Notes under the pieces: model-generated
Told to the model about the DNA's origin: nothing
Seen by the model: only the letters and a program-made list of their open reading frames with translations
Databases searched by the model: none
From: Vigna angularis
Lineage: Eukaryota; Streptophyta; Magnoliopsida; Fabales; Fabaceae
Length of the DNA: 64,000 nt
Reading direction: 5' to 3'
Assembly (NCBI RefSeq): GCF_016808095.1
Contig: NC_068971.1
Coordinates: forward strand, 6,708,501 to 6,772,500
Program-made: the position numbers and the translations under genes
Shown here: positions 31,985-44,000 of the stretch, in pieces
How positions within the stretch are numbered: the first letter of the stretch is position 1
Layout of the letters: each line of letters opens with the position of its first letter

Positions 31985-33053
31985 AACTATAGAAGTTTTG
32001 ATGATGACCAAATCAAGTCTTAAGTGCTCGCTTTGTAAGAAGACTTTCATGAAGACTTGTTTTATGTGTTAAAGTTTTTGTAATTAATAGATTTATGTAT
32101 ATGGCTTTATATGTTATTGATTCCTTGTAAGTTATGCTTTAAAATTCTCTTTAGAGTCAAAACACTCTACAATAATCGATTATCTACTTAAGATAATCGA
32201 TTATCATAGAGAAGTTTTTAAGTTTGCTAACAAACTCATTTTGGCTCTAGAATAATCAATTAGCAGAGAATGATAATCGATTATGGATAATCGATTATGA
32301 CTTATCATAATCAATTATCAAAGCTAGCCTTTGGAGTTTTTGAGCATGTTTTTGACCATTGTGTATTCATTAAATGCATAATTGATTACCTTAATTAGAT
32401 AATCGATTATCACGTGCGAAAAAGCCGACAATGGATTTTTTGGAGGTGTCCTTGAGTGAGGTCTTTATAAAGATGTTTTTGACTCTCATTCTAGCATACG
32501 AAAACATATCTATTTTGTTTGAACTATGATAAGTGTGATCTACGGTTTGTGTAACTCTTGTGCTTTGGTTTTGAGAACTTGGTGTTTGCAAGAGCGAGAA
32601 CTTTCACTAGGAGTGTGATTGAGTGTTGCTACTAAGTGAAGCATGTCATCCTTTGTGAAGATTCAAAGGAAGTGTTCATCCTTCGTGAAACATTCGGAGG
32701 AGGTGTTCATCCCTTATGGCCTTCAGGGGAAGTCGGTTTCATCTCTTGTGATAACTAGGTGTTTTCTAAACCTTTAAACTTGTCTTTTTGTGTGATTGTA
32801 ATAGTTTATTAGTTTTGTGATAGTGAAACTTTAATCTCTATTTGGGATTAGCAACTAGACATAAGATCCTTGTGATCTGAATCAATATAAAATTATCTGT
32901 ACAATTTTCTCTTTTTATTATTGTTTTAATTATTTGTTAAGGAAATTAAAATTAAGAGAAAATTATTAAAGGCACACATTTGCGATAAGAAACTAATTCA
33001 CCCTCTCTTGGTTTATTATTTACGTAAAACATTCTGTTGCACAACTTCGACAA
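31985..33053 (+). mobile_element. LTR of an old Copia element (outer element)
   Basis: It begins near GAAGTTTTGATGATGACC and ends before a weakened primer-binding site (TTGGTCTCATAGCTTG near 33055, against the usual TTGGTATCAGAGCTTG). It contains several copies of the palindrome ATAATCGATTAT between 32172 and 32410. The limits are approximate. Confidence 0.6.
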
Positions 33054-33453
33054 TTGGTCTCATAGCTTGCTTTGATAGTAATTCAAGTAGTTGGACAACA
33101 TCAAACCTTTGTTGAGGGTGCCTCTATCAATAAACCTCCTTTGTTTATTGGTGAAAATTATGCTTTCTGGAAAGTCAGAATGCAAAATTTTATGGAATCT
33201 GTAGATAGTGAGATTTGGGAAACTATCACAATATGATCCTTTTGTTCCTACTGTATTTATTAACAATTTGTAGGAATCAAAACCCCGTGACTATAATGGA
33301 ATGTTGATGATAGAAGAAGAACTCAACAAAATGTAAGGGCTCGAAATATTATATCATTTGCTTTTAATTGTTGATGACTTTTACAAGGTCTCTACCTGTA
33401 AGAATGCTCAAGAGATATGAGAGATGCTATGGGTCACTCACGAAGGTATGAAT
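33054..33453 (+). pseudogene. Outer Copia gag, N-terminal part
   Basis: In one frame the sequence reads INKPPLFIGENYAFWKVRM and, after stops and shifts, VTHEG. These match the start of Copia gag (N-terminal DUF4219/UBN2 region), in which a Y-x-x-W-K-x-x-M core is usual. Stops break the frame, and the younger Copia element at 33454 then interrupts it. The same gag resumes after 35957. Confidence 0.7.
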
Positions 33454-33775
33454 TGTTGGGATAAACTTAAATTTTAGGGTTTTATTAATAATTTTGTTTA
33501 AATCTTATTTTATTAGTTTTTGGGTATAGTAATATTTAGTTTGATTTGATAGAGATAAAATAGGGATACGTAGTTATGATTTTCGGTTTATCTAGGTACA
33601 ATATTATTTTATGATAGATTAAGCATATTTTATTTTTAAGATAGTTGATATTTTATTTTTATTCCCCGTAATATTGTAAGTATCACGGTTATTTAAAGCC
33701 TTCAATTATCAATGAATAATAAGACTCAATTTCAGGAAAATATCAGAGTGCGTATATTGTGAGATTTTCTTATCA
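33454..33775 (+). repeat. 5' LTR of the truncated Copia element
   Basis: Pairs with 35635-35957. By eye there are only a handful of differences and a one-base length change, so the insertion is relatively young. Confidence 0.9.
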
Positions 33776-33776
33776 G

Positions 33777-33788
33777 TGGTATCAGAGC
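33777..33788 (+). promoter_or_regulatory. Primer-binding site of the truncated Copia element
   Basis: TGGTATCAGAGC, exact match to the initiator tRNA-Met site, one base after the 5' LTR. Confidence 0.9.
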
Positions 33789-33884
33789 TTTATGCTCTGA
33801 GTACCGAGAGAAAGAAAAAGAGAGAGAGGAGAGAGTCAAACACCGTGAGAGAAAAAATGAGTGCTTGATTTTTTTGTGAAAGAG

Positions 33885-34860
33885 ATGACAAAGGTAGTCA
33901 ATGGGATGTGTGTGCCACAATTGTCAGAAAATACCAATTACGACAATTGGTCTTTACAGATGAAGGTTCTTCTTGTATCCCAAGATGTATGGGACATAGT
34001 GGAGGACAGGTACAATGAACCCTCGTATGTTGAGCATCAGACAGTGAACCAGACTGCTTCATTGAAAAAGACACGAGTGAAAAACAAATCGGCTTTATAC
34101 TTTCTGTATAATGCAGTGGATGAATCTTGATTCAAGAAAATAGCTAATGCAAAGTCAACAAAAGAAGCATGGGAAATTCTGAATATAGCATACAAAGGAG
34201 ATACCCGCGTGAAGCAGGTTCGAGTTCAAGCTCTCAGAAGAGAGTTTAAACATATGGAGATGGATGAAAATGAGGGAGCTGCCGAGTTTATAACTCGAGT
34301 GCAGAAGATGACCAACCAACTCGAAATGAACGGAGAGGTTCCTCCTAACCAAGTTGCGGAAAAGATCTTAAGAAATTTGACGGATGATTTTGAAAGTATC
34401 ATGATCACTATTGAACAGACAAAGGATTTGTCAACTCTCACTATGGAGGAGTTAGCTGGGTCATTAAAAGCCCACTAATTGAGGAAGAAAAATAAAAAGA
34501 GGGAACCGAATGATCAAGCACTATAGGTACAGTTTGACTCGAATAAATCTCGAATTACTCAGAACCGAGGTCCTGGCGGAAGAGGGCGAGGAGGCCGAGG
34601 ACGAGGTGGACGTGGCCGAGGTAATTTTGAGAATGATAGTGATGAGCAAACCGGTCAGCAGAATGGGCGTGACCGAGGACAAGGAAAAGGCCGAGGAAGG
34701 AATTGAGTGTTTTAAGTGTGGCAAGTATGGCCACTATGCAAACGAGTGTAGATCAAGCAAGTGCTACAATTGTGGCAAGGTTGGCCATATTGCAAAGTAT
34801 TGCAAGACCGAGATAAAGGGGGAGACTAATCTCGTTACTGAAGATGCAGAAGAAGAGTGT
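33885..34860 (+). pseudogene. Copia gag pseudogene (inner element)
   Basis: The frame from ATG 33885 gives a UBN2-type gag (NYDNWSLQMKVLL core). A TGA at 34128-34130 breaks it where a Gly codon is expected, and the same frame then reads on to a TAA at 34476. A tract that in the original frame encodes an RGG-rich basic linker (about 34560-34660) leads to two CCHC zinc knuckles, CFKCGKYGHYANEC and CYNCGKVGHIAKYC, after a frameshift near 34706. Gag normally coats the element RNA. This copy cannot make the full protein without readthrough. Confidence 0.85.
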
Positions 34861-35580
34861 GGAATTCTATTAATGGCAAAGAGCTCGGATGTAGTGGACA
34901 TGGAGAGCCCAATCCCAATAATGGATGAAGTGATCTTAGTAAAGGATGCAACAATTGTGGAGAAGGAAAACCTAGAGAAAGAACTCAAACAAAAAGATGA
35001 AGAGATTCAACGGATAGGGAGGCTTCTAGATGAAGCTAATGAAATTATGAATAAACAGAGGGTTGAGCTTGAGAAGTTGAAGAAGACGACTCTTGAAAAG
35101 GAAGAGAAAGCATCTAGCGTTGTTGAACCAGATAAAAATAGGGAAGAAGAAGATGAAGAAGAGATGAAGGCTGATGAGATTTCTATCAACCTCGGTATGG
35201 TATCTAGATACTAGGGCAAGCAATCATATACGTGGAAACAAGAACTTTTTTTATAAACTCACAAAGGTGGAGGCCAAATTCATGTCTTTTGGAGATGACT
35301 CCAAGGTGGCCTTAAAAGGGCATGAAACAATCCGACATATGCAGAAGAATGGAAGAGTTGGAGAGATTAGGGATGTTTACTATGTTCTGGAGCTGAAGAG
35401 CAATATTTAAAGCATGAGTCAGATAATTGAAAAAGGTAATTCAGTTTTTATGAAAAATCAGATACTGTATTTAAAGGATAAGCATGGTCGTCTAACAATC
35501 CAGGTAAAAGCAAAGAAGAACCGGTTGTATGAACTGGAGCTGAAAATCTTGGAGAGAAGATGCAAACCTGGTGTAGGATG
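34861..35580 (+). pseudogene. Copia gag tail and protease fragment
   Basis: Downstream of the zinc knuckles comes a Glu/Lys-rich coiled-coil-like stretch, ending in stop at 35214. A shifted frame then gives YLDTRASNHI, where the aspartic protease active site DTG reads DTR, followed by FGDDSKV and, after another stop, MSQIIEKG and NRLYELEL. The last segment normally leads into the integrase zinc-binding domain, but here the coding sequence ends and the 3' end of the element follows. The protease is predicted to be inactive. Confidence 0.8.
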
Positions 35581-35634
35581 ATGCACATGGAAAGCCGAAT
35601 GAAGGAAAGAAGGATTTAAGTTTATGGGGATGTT

Positions 35635-35957
35635 TGTTGGGATAAACTTAAATTTTAGGATTTTATTAATAATTTTGTTTAAATCTTATTTTATTAGTTT
35701 TTGGGTATAGTAATATTTAGTTTGATTTGATAGAGATAAAATAGGGATATGTAGTTATGATTTTCGGTTTATCTATGTACAAATTTTATTTTATGATAGA
35801 TTAAGCATATTTTATTTTTAAGATAGTTGATATTTTATTTTTATTCCCCGTAATATTGTAAGTATCACGACTATTTAAAGCCTTCAATTATCATTGAATA
35901 ATAAGACTCAATTTCAAGAAAATATAAAAGTGCGTATATTATGAGATTTTCTTATCA
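35635..35957 (+). repeat. 3' LTR of the truncated Copia element
   Basis: Pairs with 33454-33775. The bases after it (CGGTGTCAGA) resemble a damaged primer-binding site but also read in frame with the outer gag. Confidence 0.9.
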
Positions 35958-36545
35958 CGGTGTCAGAAAAACAAGAAGGAATACCTTGATTCAAGAATAT
36001 GAGATGTTCTGAATGAAGCAAGTAGAGACAATAATTAATGTTCAAAAGTGCTTTACTCATATTGTGAATCATCTCATTGAGTTAAGTAAGTCTTTCAATA
36101 ATTATTAGTTAGATATAAAAATTCTTAAATTTTTATACAGGACTTGACAACCTAAGGTGACTATGATAAGCGAGTCACAAAATCTTAACACCATGTTGAT
36201 GGTTGCGTTATTTGATGAGTTGAGAGAGTGTGAACTTATCTTGGAAGATTGAATGAGGATGAAGAAAAATGTAAGAAAAGGACGTTAGTCTTCAAATATG
36301 AGATTGCAAAAAGAAATAGTATCAAAGAGAATGATGAAGATGAAGAAAATATGAATCTTATTATAAAAAAGCTAAGCAAGTTCATGAAGTTTAAAAGTGA
36401 GAGAAGATTCAAAGGCAGGAAAAAAAAATCAAGAATCTTCCTTAATTATGTTGTTATGGTTACAAAGAGAAAGAACATATGAAAGTTGATTGTTCAAATA
36501 AAAAAAGATGAAGAAAAAAATACAAAAATTCTTAAAAAAAAAAAG
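35958..36545 (+). pseudogene. Outer Copia gag, C-terminal part
   Basis: Frames read TRRNTLIQEYEMF, then FTHIVNHLIEL, then a Lys/Glu-rich part before the expected zinc knuckle (within 36249-36482). These follow the usual order in Copia gag and continue the piece at 33054-33453. Several stops break it, and pol is missing. Confidence 0.7.
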
Positions 36546-38705
36546 AAAGTTGTTAAAATGTCTTTTTATCGCCAAAAATAAAATAAACTTGGTCCCCACT
36601 GATATAACATATATAGGGACAGGTATTAATCTTCGGATTCTACTAAAATTAAGTTTAAAATATTAAGTAAAGTTTTGTTATTTTATTTACTAATTATTAA
36701 CTATAAAGACAACAAGATGGGAAAGAAATTGAATTGGAAAGAAAGGAAATTTAACAAATGCATGATTCTGTTTATATGAAACTGGTATAGATATGAAGAA
36801 ATGAAAATGAAATAGTCTGATTAACAAAAATGGATGCAATAGCTAATGCTTAAATGGATGCATGATAGGAAGAAAATTAAATTAAATAAATAATTTCAAA
36901 ACACTTAAAAAGGAATAAAAATAGTATTTCTAAATTAAAACTAAGATGTTACGAAAAATGAAATTAAAAACTAATTATTTTATAGTAACTAAAAATTATA
37001 ATGGAAAAAGACGAGACAGTAGATGTATGATACCAGAATAAGAACTCTTCCATTATTCAATGGTTCCCACAAAATGGAAACTGCTTTCGTGAGTAATGAT
37101 TGATGATTATTGTTCACTCAATAAACTTTCCTTATTCAAAAGTTTTTTTATGAATGAGATACATTACCAATCAAAAATACCCCACTAACTCATACAACTT
37201 ATAATTAACCTAAAATTTCGTATTTGAGAATAAGAAGTTTATTATTTAAAGTTTTTCAAGGTATGTTTCTGACTTTTTGTATTCAAAAGTTTGAATTATA
37301 TTGCTATAATTTAGTTCTATATTACTTATTTTTTGTTTATTGATGCTTCTATCATATTTAATATTTTTTTAGGAGTTGAGGTCAAACACAATTAAATATT
37401 TCTTCTCTTTTCATTCATCATCTTTCAAAAATAAAACATAAATTAATAAAACTTCAAAACACACAAGAGATTATTAACCCATGTTATTAAAATATTAAAC
37501 GATTTAAAAAATATATTAAGAGAACATAAACATAAATATACAAAGAAAAAATTATATATTTTGAAAATTCCTGAATTTAGTGACTTCTGCACGAAGTGTG
37601 CTTCCATGTCGGAATTATTATAACAGAGTGTCCAAAAATCACGTTTTTTTATCATTGTTCAATGACATGATACTAAAAATGCGGAACACGTGTATATAAA
37701 CAAGTGAGCAACTATAATCAATTCAATTTATTAACCTCACCCCTCAATTACTTAGTTTAAATTAAAACAATGATCTGATATGGTTTGATGATATGTATTT
37801 AATATTGTAAAACGTGATTATATAAAAAAAATTGTGTTCAAGTTTCTTCGTTAAAATTTGTCACACTATCTTTCTAACAACCTAACCTATATAAGTATCC
37901 CTTTATACTAAATTGCACCATGAATTAAATAGTTTACTATACATTAATATACATCATTCAGATCAAAATAATTCATTTTTATAAAACTAAATTCAATCTT
38001 AATATATATGTGCATATATTTTAAAATTTAATATTTTAATCCTTTCAAAGTTTGTTATTTCATATCTCTATGTACTACTAATAATTACTACATTTTTTTT
38101 ATAAATTTAATAAACAAAAAAGTAAGTTACTAAATATAAGATAACTACACAGAAATAATTCGTATGCATATAAGCATTGTAAAATGGCATTTCACTATTG
38201 AATTTATTATTTTGATTATAGATCAACATATACAGATCTAAATATTAAGTGAATATATATCAAGGAACTCAACTAACATCTTTTGAAATACTTGTATGAA
38301 ACATGAACTATCAAAAGCTAACACAAAACCAATTTTAGACATTTCAAGTCTACATTTCCTAAATCAAACTTAGGATTCTTGAAAACTACTAATAGTGCAG
38401 AATAATCAATCATATTCCAACCAGAATAAGTTTTTTCTTTTCTTCCACAAATGCGATACCTTTATGTTGATGTTCATGCATAAGATTATATTTGTATATG
38501 TATATGCAATCTAATAAAGAAAGATAATTCTCAATAAGTTTATGTTTGTGATGATGTATTTAGTTTTTTAATCAAGTTTTTTGGGAATGAGTTAGTACTT
38601 TTTTTAATTTTTTTTATGTGTGTGGATGATACGAAGGACCAAGGGTTATCAAGTTAGGGATAAATAAATTTCATAGATGAGATAGAGGTGAAATGTAAAT
38701 CTGAG
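36546..38705. other. AT-rich intergenic DNA
   Basis: No gene, RNA or clear element is seen. Confidence 0.6.
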
Positions 38706-39010
38706 ATACTTGTGGATGGTGTGGAACTTGTTGCCTTTTAATTATGTATGGTTTTGCCAAATGAAAATAATATAGCTAAACCTTGAATTTTATATGTGAG
38801 TTGAATATTGTAATGTTGGAGTTGTTGATGATATGCAAAAGTGATTATATTAAAGAGATTAATTTGTATACGTGGTTATTTTGATGGCGTGGAATTTGTT
38901 GCCATTTATGTTTTTTCTCAATAAAAAAAAAGTATAGCTAAATCTTTGAATTTAATATTGAAGTTGTTATGAATTGTACAAGTGATTATTGATAACATTA
39001 ATTTGTAAGA
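38706..39010. repeat. Diverged tandem duplication, about 150 bp units
   Basis: Two adjacent units (about 38706-38872 and 38873-39010) share GATGGTGTGGAACTTGTTGCC-like, TATAGCTAAATCTTTGAAT-like, GTTGTTGATGAT-like and GATTAATTTGTA-like blocks in the same order. Confidence 0.65.
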
Positions 39011-39880
39011 ATAAACAATGAATGTGTTGTTATGAAATAAATGAAGTGTTTAAATTTAACTAAATTAAGATTAAGATATAATTTGAATTTTATTTTACTA
39101 TTTTGAAAATTAATCTCATTTCAATGCATAAGTAAATTAAGTTATGATTTGAGATAATAAGTTGTTCTTACAATAAAATTATTAGAGTGAAAGCAAACAT
39201 ATTTAATGTGAGGGAAAACGTTATTCGCTAAAATAGTATCATTCGTTGCTTCAGTCCTAGCTTATAGTTAGAGCCATCATAAAAATCAAATTGGTTATCT
39301 CTCCTATAAGAGTTTGATCATTCAACATTATTTTGAAAACTTTAGAAAAAAAGAGACCAAAAATAATTATTCTCCTTTATAGAGAAATATTACTCAACAC
39401 TAAAAAATAACACTGATAACGATTGATTTTATGTATTTTTGTGTATATATTTTGATGAATAAATCAACTCTTTCATAATTTTTACCTTGTTTTATCCCCA
39501 CTTTTAGTGTGTCTTCATGTTTACATGTGTTTTTGTTAGTATATGTGTGTTTTATCTCTAATATCTCTTTGAGTGTGTGAAATAAGAAAATAGGAAACAA
39601 TTCTGGTGGATGAAAACAAGTTAAAACTCAAAGAAACATGATTAGACAACAAAAGATGGATTTTAGGTAATACTCGCTCTAGGTGCCACAAGAGTTGCAT
39701 TCAGTGCTTTCAATGACACTATTTATATGAAACTGTTCATTATTCATTGCTCACTATTCACTTGGCACTGTTCACTTGTTGGATGACAATATTTACTTAT
39801 TGGGTGAGTTTGTCAATCAGAAACATGAAAATAGGTATTTATAATGTTTTCGCGATGTTTTTGAGAATTCTCTTTCTCCT
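39011..39880. other. Intergenic DNA left of the CACTA element
   Basis: No gene is seen. The text CTCCTACA at the right end is continued after the transposon by CTTCATTCTTCACC, the expected empty-site sequence. Confidence 0.5.
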
Positions 39881-39883
39881 ACA
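39881..39883 (+). repeat. Target duplication ACA of the large CACTA element (left)
   Basis: ACA here and at 46897-46899, the 3-bp duplication typical of CACTA transposons. Confidence 0.85.
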
Positions 39884-39894
39884 CACTACAAGAA

Positions 39895-40145
39895 ATATTA
39901 AAATTATATATGGATTATTATATACGGATTTAAATCCGTATATAATTTAAATATTTTATACGGATATTACATACGGATTCTAAAATAAAATTATATACAG
40001 ATATTATATACAGATTTTCCGTATATAAATTCCATACATAAACTTGGCGCGTGGCGGCGGGAAAATTTCATAAGGATATATCCCCTGGAATTCCATTACC
40101 CGTATGTAAGTAGAATGAAGTATATTATATACGGATTTCAAAAAT
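39895..40145. repeat. Left subterminal repeats of the CACTA element
   Basis: Several TATATACGGATT or CCGTATATAA words in direct and inverted order, less dense and more diverged than at the right end. Confidence 0.8.
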
Positions 40146-40179
40146 AATTTTTAAAAAAACGTACTTTTATTAATTAGAA

Positions 40180-40494
40180 GCTGAAACCTATCATTCACTC
40201 TTTGTTATCCCTCTCGAACCGTTGAGCTACTCTCTCTGAAAACCTCGAGCTATCTCTCTCCTCGAACCCTCGAGTCCTTTCTCTCTCGAACCCTGGAGCT
40301 CTCGCCGTCCCTCTCTCGAGCCGTCTTCGCTCTCCCTGTCCCTCTCTCCAGCCCTCTTCACAGTCCCTGTCCGTCGTGCTCTGCTTCTGTGTCCTCTCTC
40401 TCTGTCAAAGTGTCTGTCGTGTTCCGGCGTTCACCAAGCAATCTCCTTGTTCGTCGGGTGTCGTAGTTGGATGCTGAAGGAGTATCTTCATCTG
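40180..40494 (+). other. Leader-like first exon inside the CACTA element
   Basis: A pyrimidine-rich, CTCTCGAACC-repeating stretch differs from the flanking AT-rich DNA. It ends ATG CTG AAG GAG TAT CTT CAT CTG at 40494, followed by a good donor site GTAAGT. It looks like a 5' UTR plus the start of a coding exon, either from the transposon's own transcript or from a second captured gene. Joined to the PLAA exon at 41042 it would be out of frame. Confidence 0.5.
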
Positions 40495-40620
40495 GTAAGT
40501 AAACCCTAATCCTAATGCTTAGTAATCGATGAAATCGTTAATCGCGAACCCTAATCTTTTTCGTTGTTTGTTTTATTTGGCACATTTGTGGTTGGTCTCG
40601 CAAGCCGTGGTTGGAGTGTC

Positions 40621-40780
40621 AATCTTTTCAAAATATTTGTCCCTTTGTCTGATGTGAATATACCATCCTCTTTTATGTGTGGTTTAATTATTAGGACCTT
40701 GAAAGATTAATGTGGTTTCTACAACATCATTTTGATGTACTTATCCATTAAGCTTTATAGGACACTTTCTTGCCCATTTT
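40621..40780 (+). repeat. 160-bp direct repeat inside the CACTA element, copy 1
   Basis: Nearly identical to 42516-42675, with only two base differences noted by eye. Both copies lie in introns. Confidence 0.9.
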
Positions 40781-41041
40781 GATGGCTACTCCTTTGTAAC
40801 ATCAGTTTTTCCTTTTCTTGTCTGTCCATATTGATAATTTCTTAACCAAGATTTTCACTTGACCATGGTAATATATGGTTCATTTCTCCTTGGTGAATAA
40901 ATGACTTCCGTTTCATGTGAACATTTTACAACTTGAAAATCCATTTTTTTTAATTTTAATCTATATATTTTATGTTATGCTTGGATTAGCTATGTCTTGC
41001 TATTATTGATGAACTCAGCTTGATCTGTTTAATTTTGCTAG

Positions 41042-44000
41042 GAAGAGGGTTGGAGGATTGAAATTAGAAGAGTTACCAGGCTTGGAGGCACTAAAGATCC
41101 CGGGTATACTTTTAACTGTTTTTCTCTTTAAATTCCATTTAGCATGAGCATTACCCCTTACCCCCACCATTTGTTTCTTCTTTTGGAGTGTTGGAATCGG
41201 GGTTGGGGAGACAGATATAATTTGCAAGTAATGGCATCACATTGGTTGAAGATCGCTCATCTTTGTAAAACAGATGCTATTTTCAGCTTTGAATGTCTTT
41301 TCAAATAGGAGAGCCGAGCTTGATTGAATGAAATTGTAGCATTAAATGAGTCATAACTCATAGGTTTTCCACAGTTCTGTTATACCTGTTGGCTAATGAC
41401 ATTCTGTAATTTATACATTTGCATGATACGTGGTTAGAGAATGAACATCCCTTCCTCTTTTTAACTATGTTATAACTTTCTTGCATTTCGAGCACTCGTC
41501 TTTGACATGGTTTCTGTTTTAAGCATCTTCTGGTTCTTAACAGGATCAACTGATGGCCAGACAAAAATAGTGAGAGAGGGGGATAATGGGGTGGCATATG
41601 GATGGAACAAGAGAGAACAGAAGTGGGATAAAGTAATTCCCTCTGTTCTATATTTTGTATTTCACTTAAACTATCTATTTCTGTTGCCTAATTGAAATCC
41701 AAGTTACAGTGGCAAATATAGATGATATTATAAGATTTTTTATTAACAACTCTCGTTTACTTAAAGATCGGTGAAGTTGTTGATGGACTTGAGGAATCAA
41801 ATCGCCAACTGTTTGATGGTATTCAGTATGATTATGGTCAGTTTTCTTTGCTTCCCTGAACACTTAATTAGGTTTGCCTTCTGCAGATTCATTTCTTATA
41901 AACTGTGCCTGTGTTTATTCAGTGTTTGATGTGGATATTGGTGATGGTATGCCTATCCGTAAGCTTCCATACAATCGATCAGGTACATGTTTTTACCTAC
42001 AGGCAGCATGTTTAATCCTGATTTAATAATGAACAGACTCACTTTCTTGTGCCACATTAGGAGAAGTTATCTTGTTGTTCTATGAATGTTTTGGAATAGT
42101 GACTTTAACTGACTTAATAGGGTCAGTAGAAACGTATTAATTATTATTTCATTAGTTTCTTATGTGTTGTATAATTCAACTATGAAAACTTGGAGAAGTA
42201 GATGGATTTATTCATATTCCACTAGAAAATCTGGATTGTGTAACATGAACTACTCTGGTCCAAGTTATCAAAATTGTTACGGTAGATTGCATCAGTTTCT
42301 AGAATGTGTGCGCGTGTGTGCATACTTGGTCAATGTACTAATGAAAATAAAGCAGTTGTTTTGCCCTGTCCTATATAGAAAAAAATGAGGTGTGGTAGTA
42401 AAATAGCACTCAAATATTTTTGTTTTCCTTGCATTTGATTTTCCCTTATGCTCTGAAGTCTGGAGTCACAGTACTTAAGATAGTAGAGACATATTTATGA
42501 AGAAGAGAATGTGTTAATCTTTTCAAAATATTTGTCCCTTTGTCTGATGTGAATATACCATCCTCTTTTATGAGTGGTTTAATTATTAGGACCTTGAAAG
42601 ATTAATGTGATTTCTACAACATCATTTTGATGTACTTATCCATTAAGCTTTATAGGACACTTTCTTGCCCATTTTATGCTTTAAGCCTTCTTGTCACTTG
42701 CAATTGTTTGTCTTATTTGACCCATGCAAGATGGTAAGAATTTTATGCCTGTGAATGAAAATTGCTTACTAATAAATAAAACTTTAATATGTCTCCAGAT
42801 AATCCATATGATGTTGCTGATAAATGGCTACTCAAGGAGAATCTTCCACTTTCTTTTCGTGAACAAGTTGTACAGTTCATTCTTCAAAATATCGGACAAA
42901 ACAATGTTACTTTTGATGCCTCATTTCGTGATCCCTATACTGGCTGTAAGAATAGTGTTTGTTAAATAACAGAATTGATGGTGGTCATTATCCTTGTAGT
43001 CCTCCTTTTTTACTTAATTGCTTTTTACTTTTTGTTTCAGCCCATGCTTACGTACCAGGACAACCTTCTCATTTGTCTGGTAATAAAAATTCAGCTTTGT
43101 GTTGCCATTCATTAGTTTCATCATGTTCATCTTGTAGTTATCTCATCCTTGTATGACTCATCCAATTTTTTTTTTAATATTTAATGACAGATATTTCTGC
43201 AAAACCCACTTTCAAGCATATTCCTAAGGTGTGCTTTCATACCCTTTGTATTAGAGGTGGTTGACATATTTTGTCTTGGGGAAATACATTTCAACCTGGG
43301 AGTTCTTAAGTCTGGAAAATGCAAATGATTTGTTTTATCTTTTACTTAGTAGTACTTTTTTTTTTCCTTTTTATTAAAATAAAAAAAATGCATTTTTAAT
43401 TTTTAGCTTGGGTTACATGTTCTGTGGGCAGTTAAAGTCCAGCTATGTAGCAAAGTCCTTGATCCCAGCATGTTATATTTTGTGTGCCCTAACCTAAGTG
43501 TAAATTTATGTATAATATTAGCATCTGATCTGGTATGTTGTGGCATAAGCAATTTGTAAATTTTTTATTTTGATGTAATTGTGGTCTATGTATCCTACTG
43601 TTTTTTTGTATTAAAGATAGGGATCCCTTGAATCAGTACATGGAGAATATTGCTCTAAATGGAGCTCAATAGGAAGAAATGACTATTAATGTTTCTTGAT
43701 GATGCCCTTGTTTATTAGTTCCAAATGGGGCTTCACTTTAGAAAATTGGTGTCAAGTAACTCCAAAGTTTTGATTTCATCGTTATTTGGCCTTTATGGTC
43801 TTGCTATTATTAGCTCATTTTTACTGCTACTATTACAAGAAGGCCAGCATATCATCTTTATAGAATGTTGCTCAATGGACGAGTAATTTGATTCCATTTG
43901 GAAGTGGATGGTACTTAAAGTAGTGTAATAGTTCTTTTAACACAATTTCTGTGAGGAACTTTGTACTTTTTCCCTCTTTGACTTATTATGTAATTTTTTA

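Larger units (their letters stand above)
33454..35957 (+). mobile_element. Truncated Copia element (gag and protease only)
   Basis: Two nearly identical LTRs (33454-33775 and 35635-35957, 322 and 323 bp) begin TGTTGGGATAAAC and end CTTATCA. A perfect primer-binding site TGGTATCAGAGC lies at 33777-33788, and a purine-rich tract (GTTTATGGGGA) precedes the 3' LTR. The 1.86 kb interior has gag and the beginning of protease, then jumps to the 3' end, so integrase, reverse transcriptase and RNase H are absent. It sits inside the gag of an older Copia element. The flanking 5-mers (TGAAT and CGGTG) do not match, so no target duplication is evident. Confidence 0.9.
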
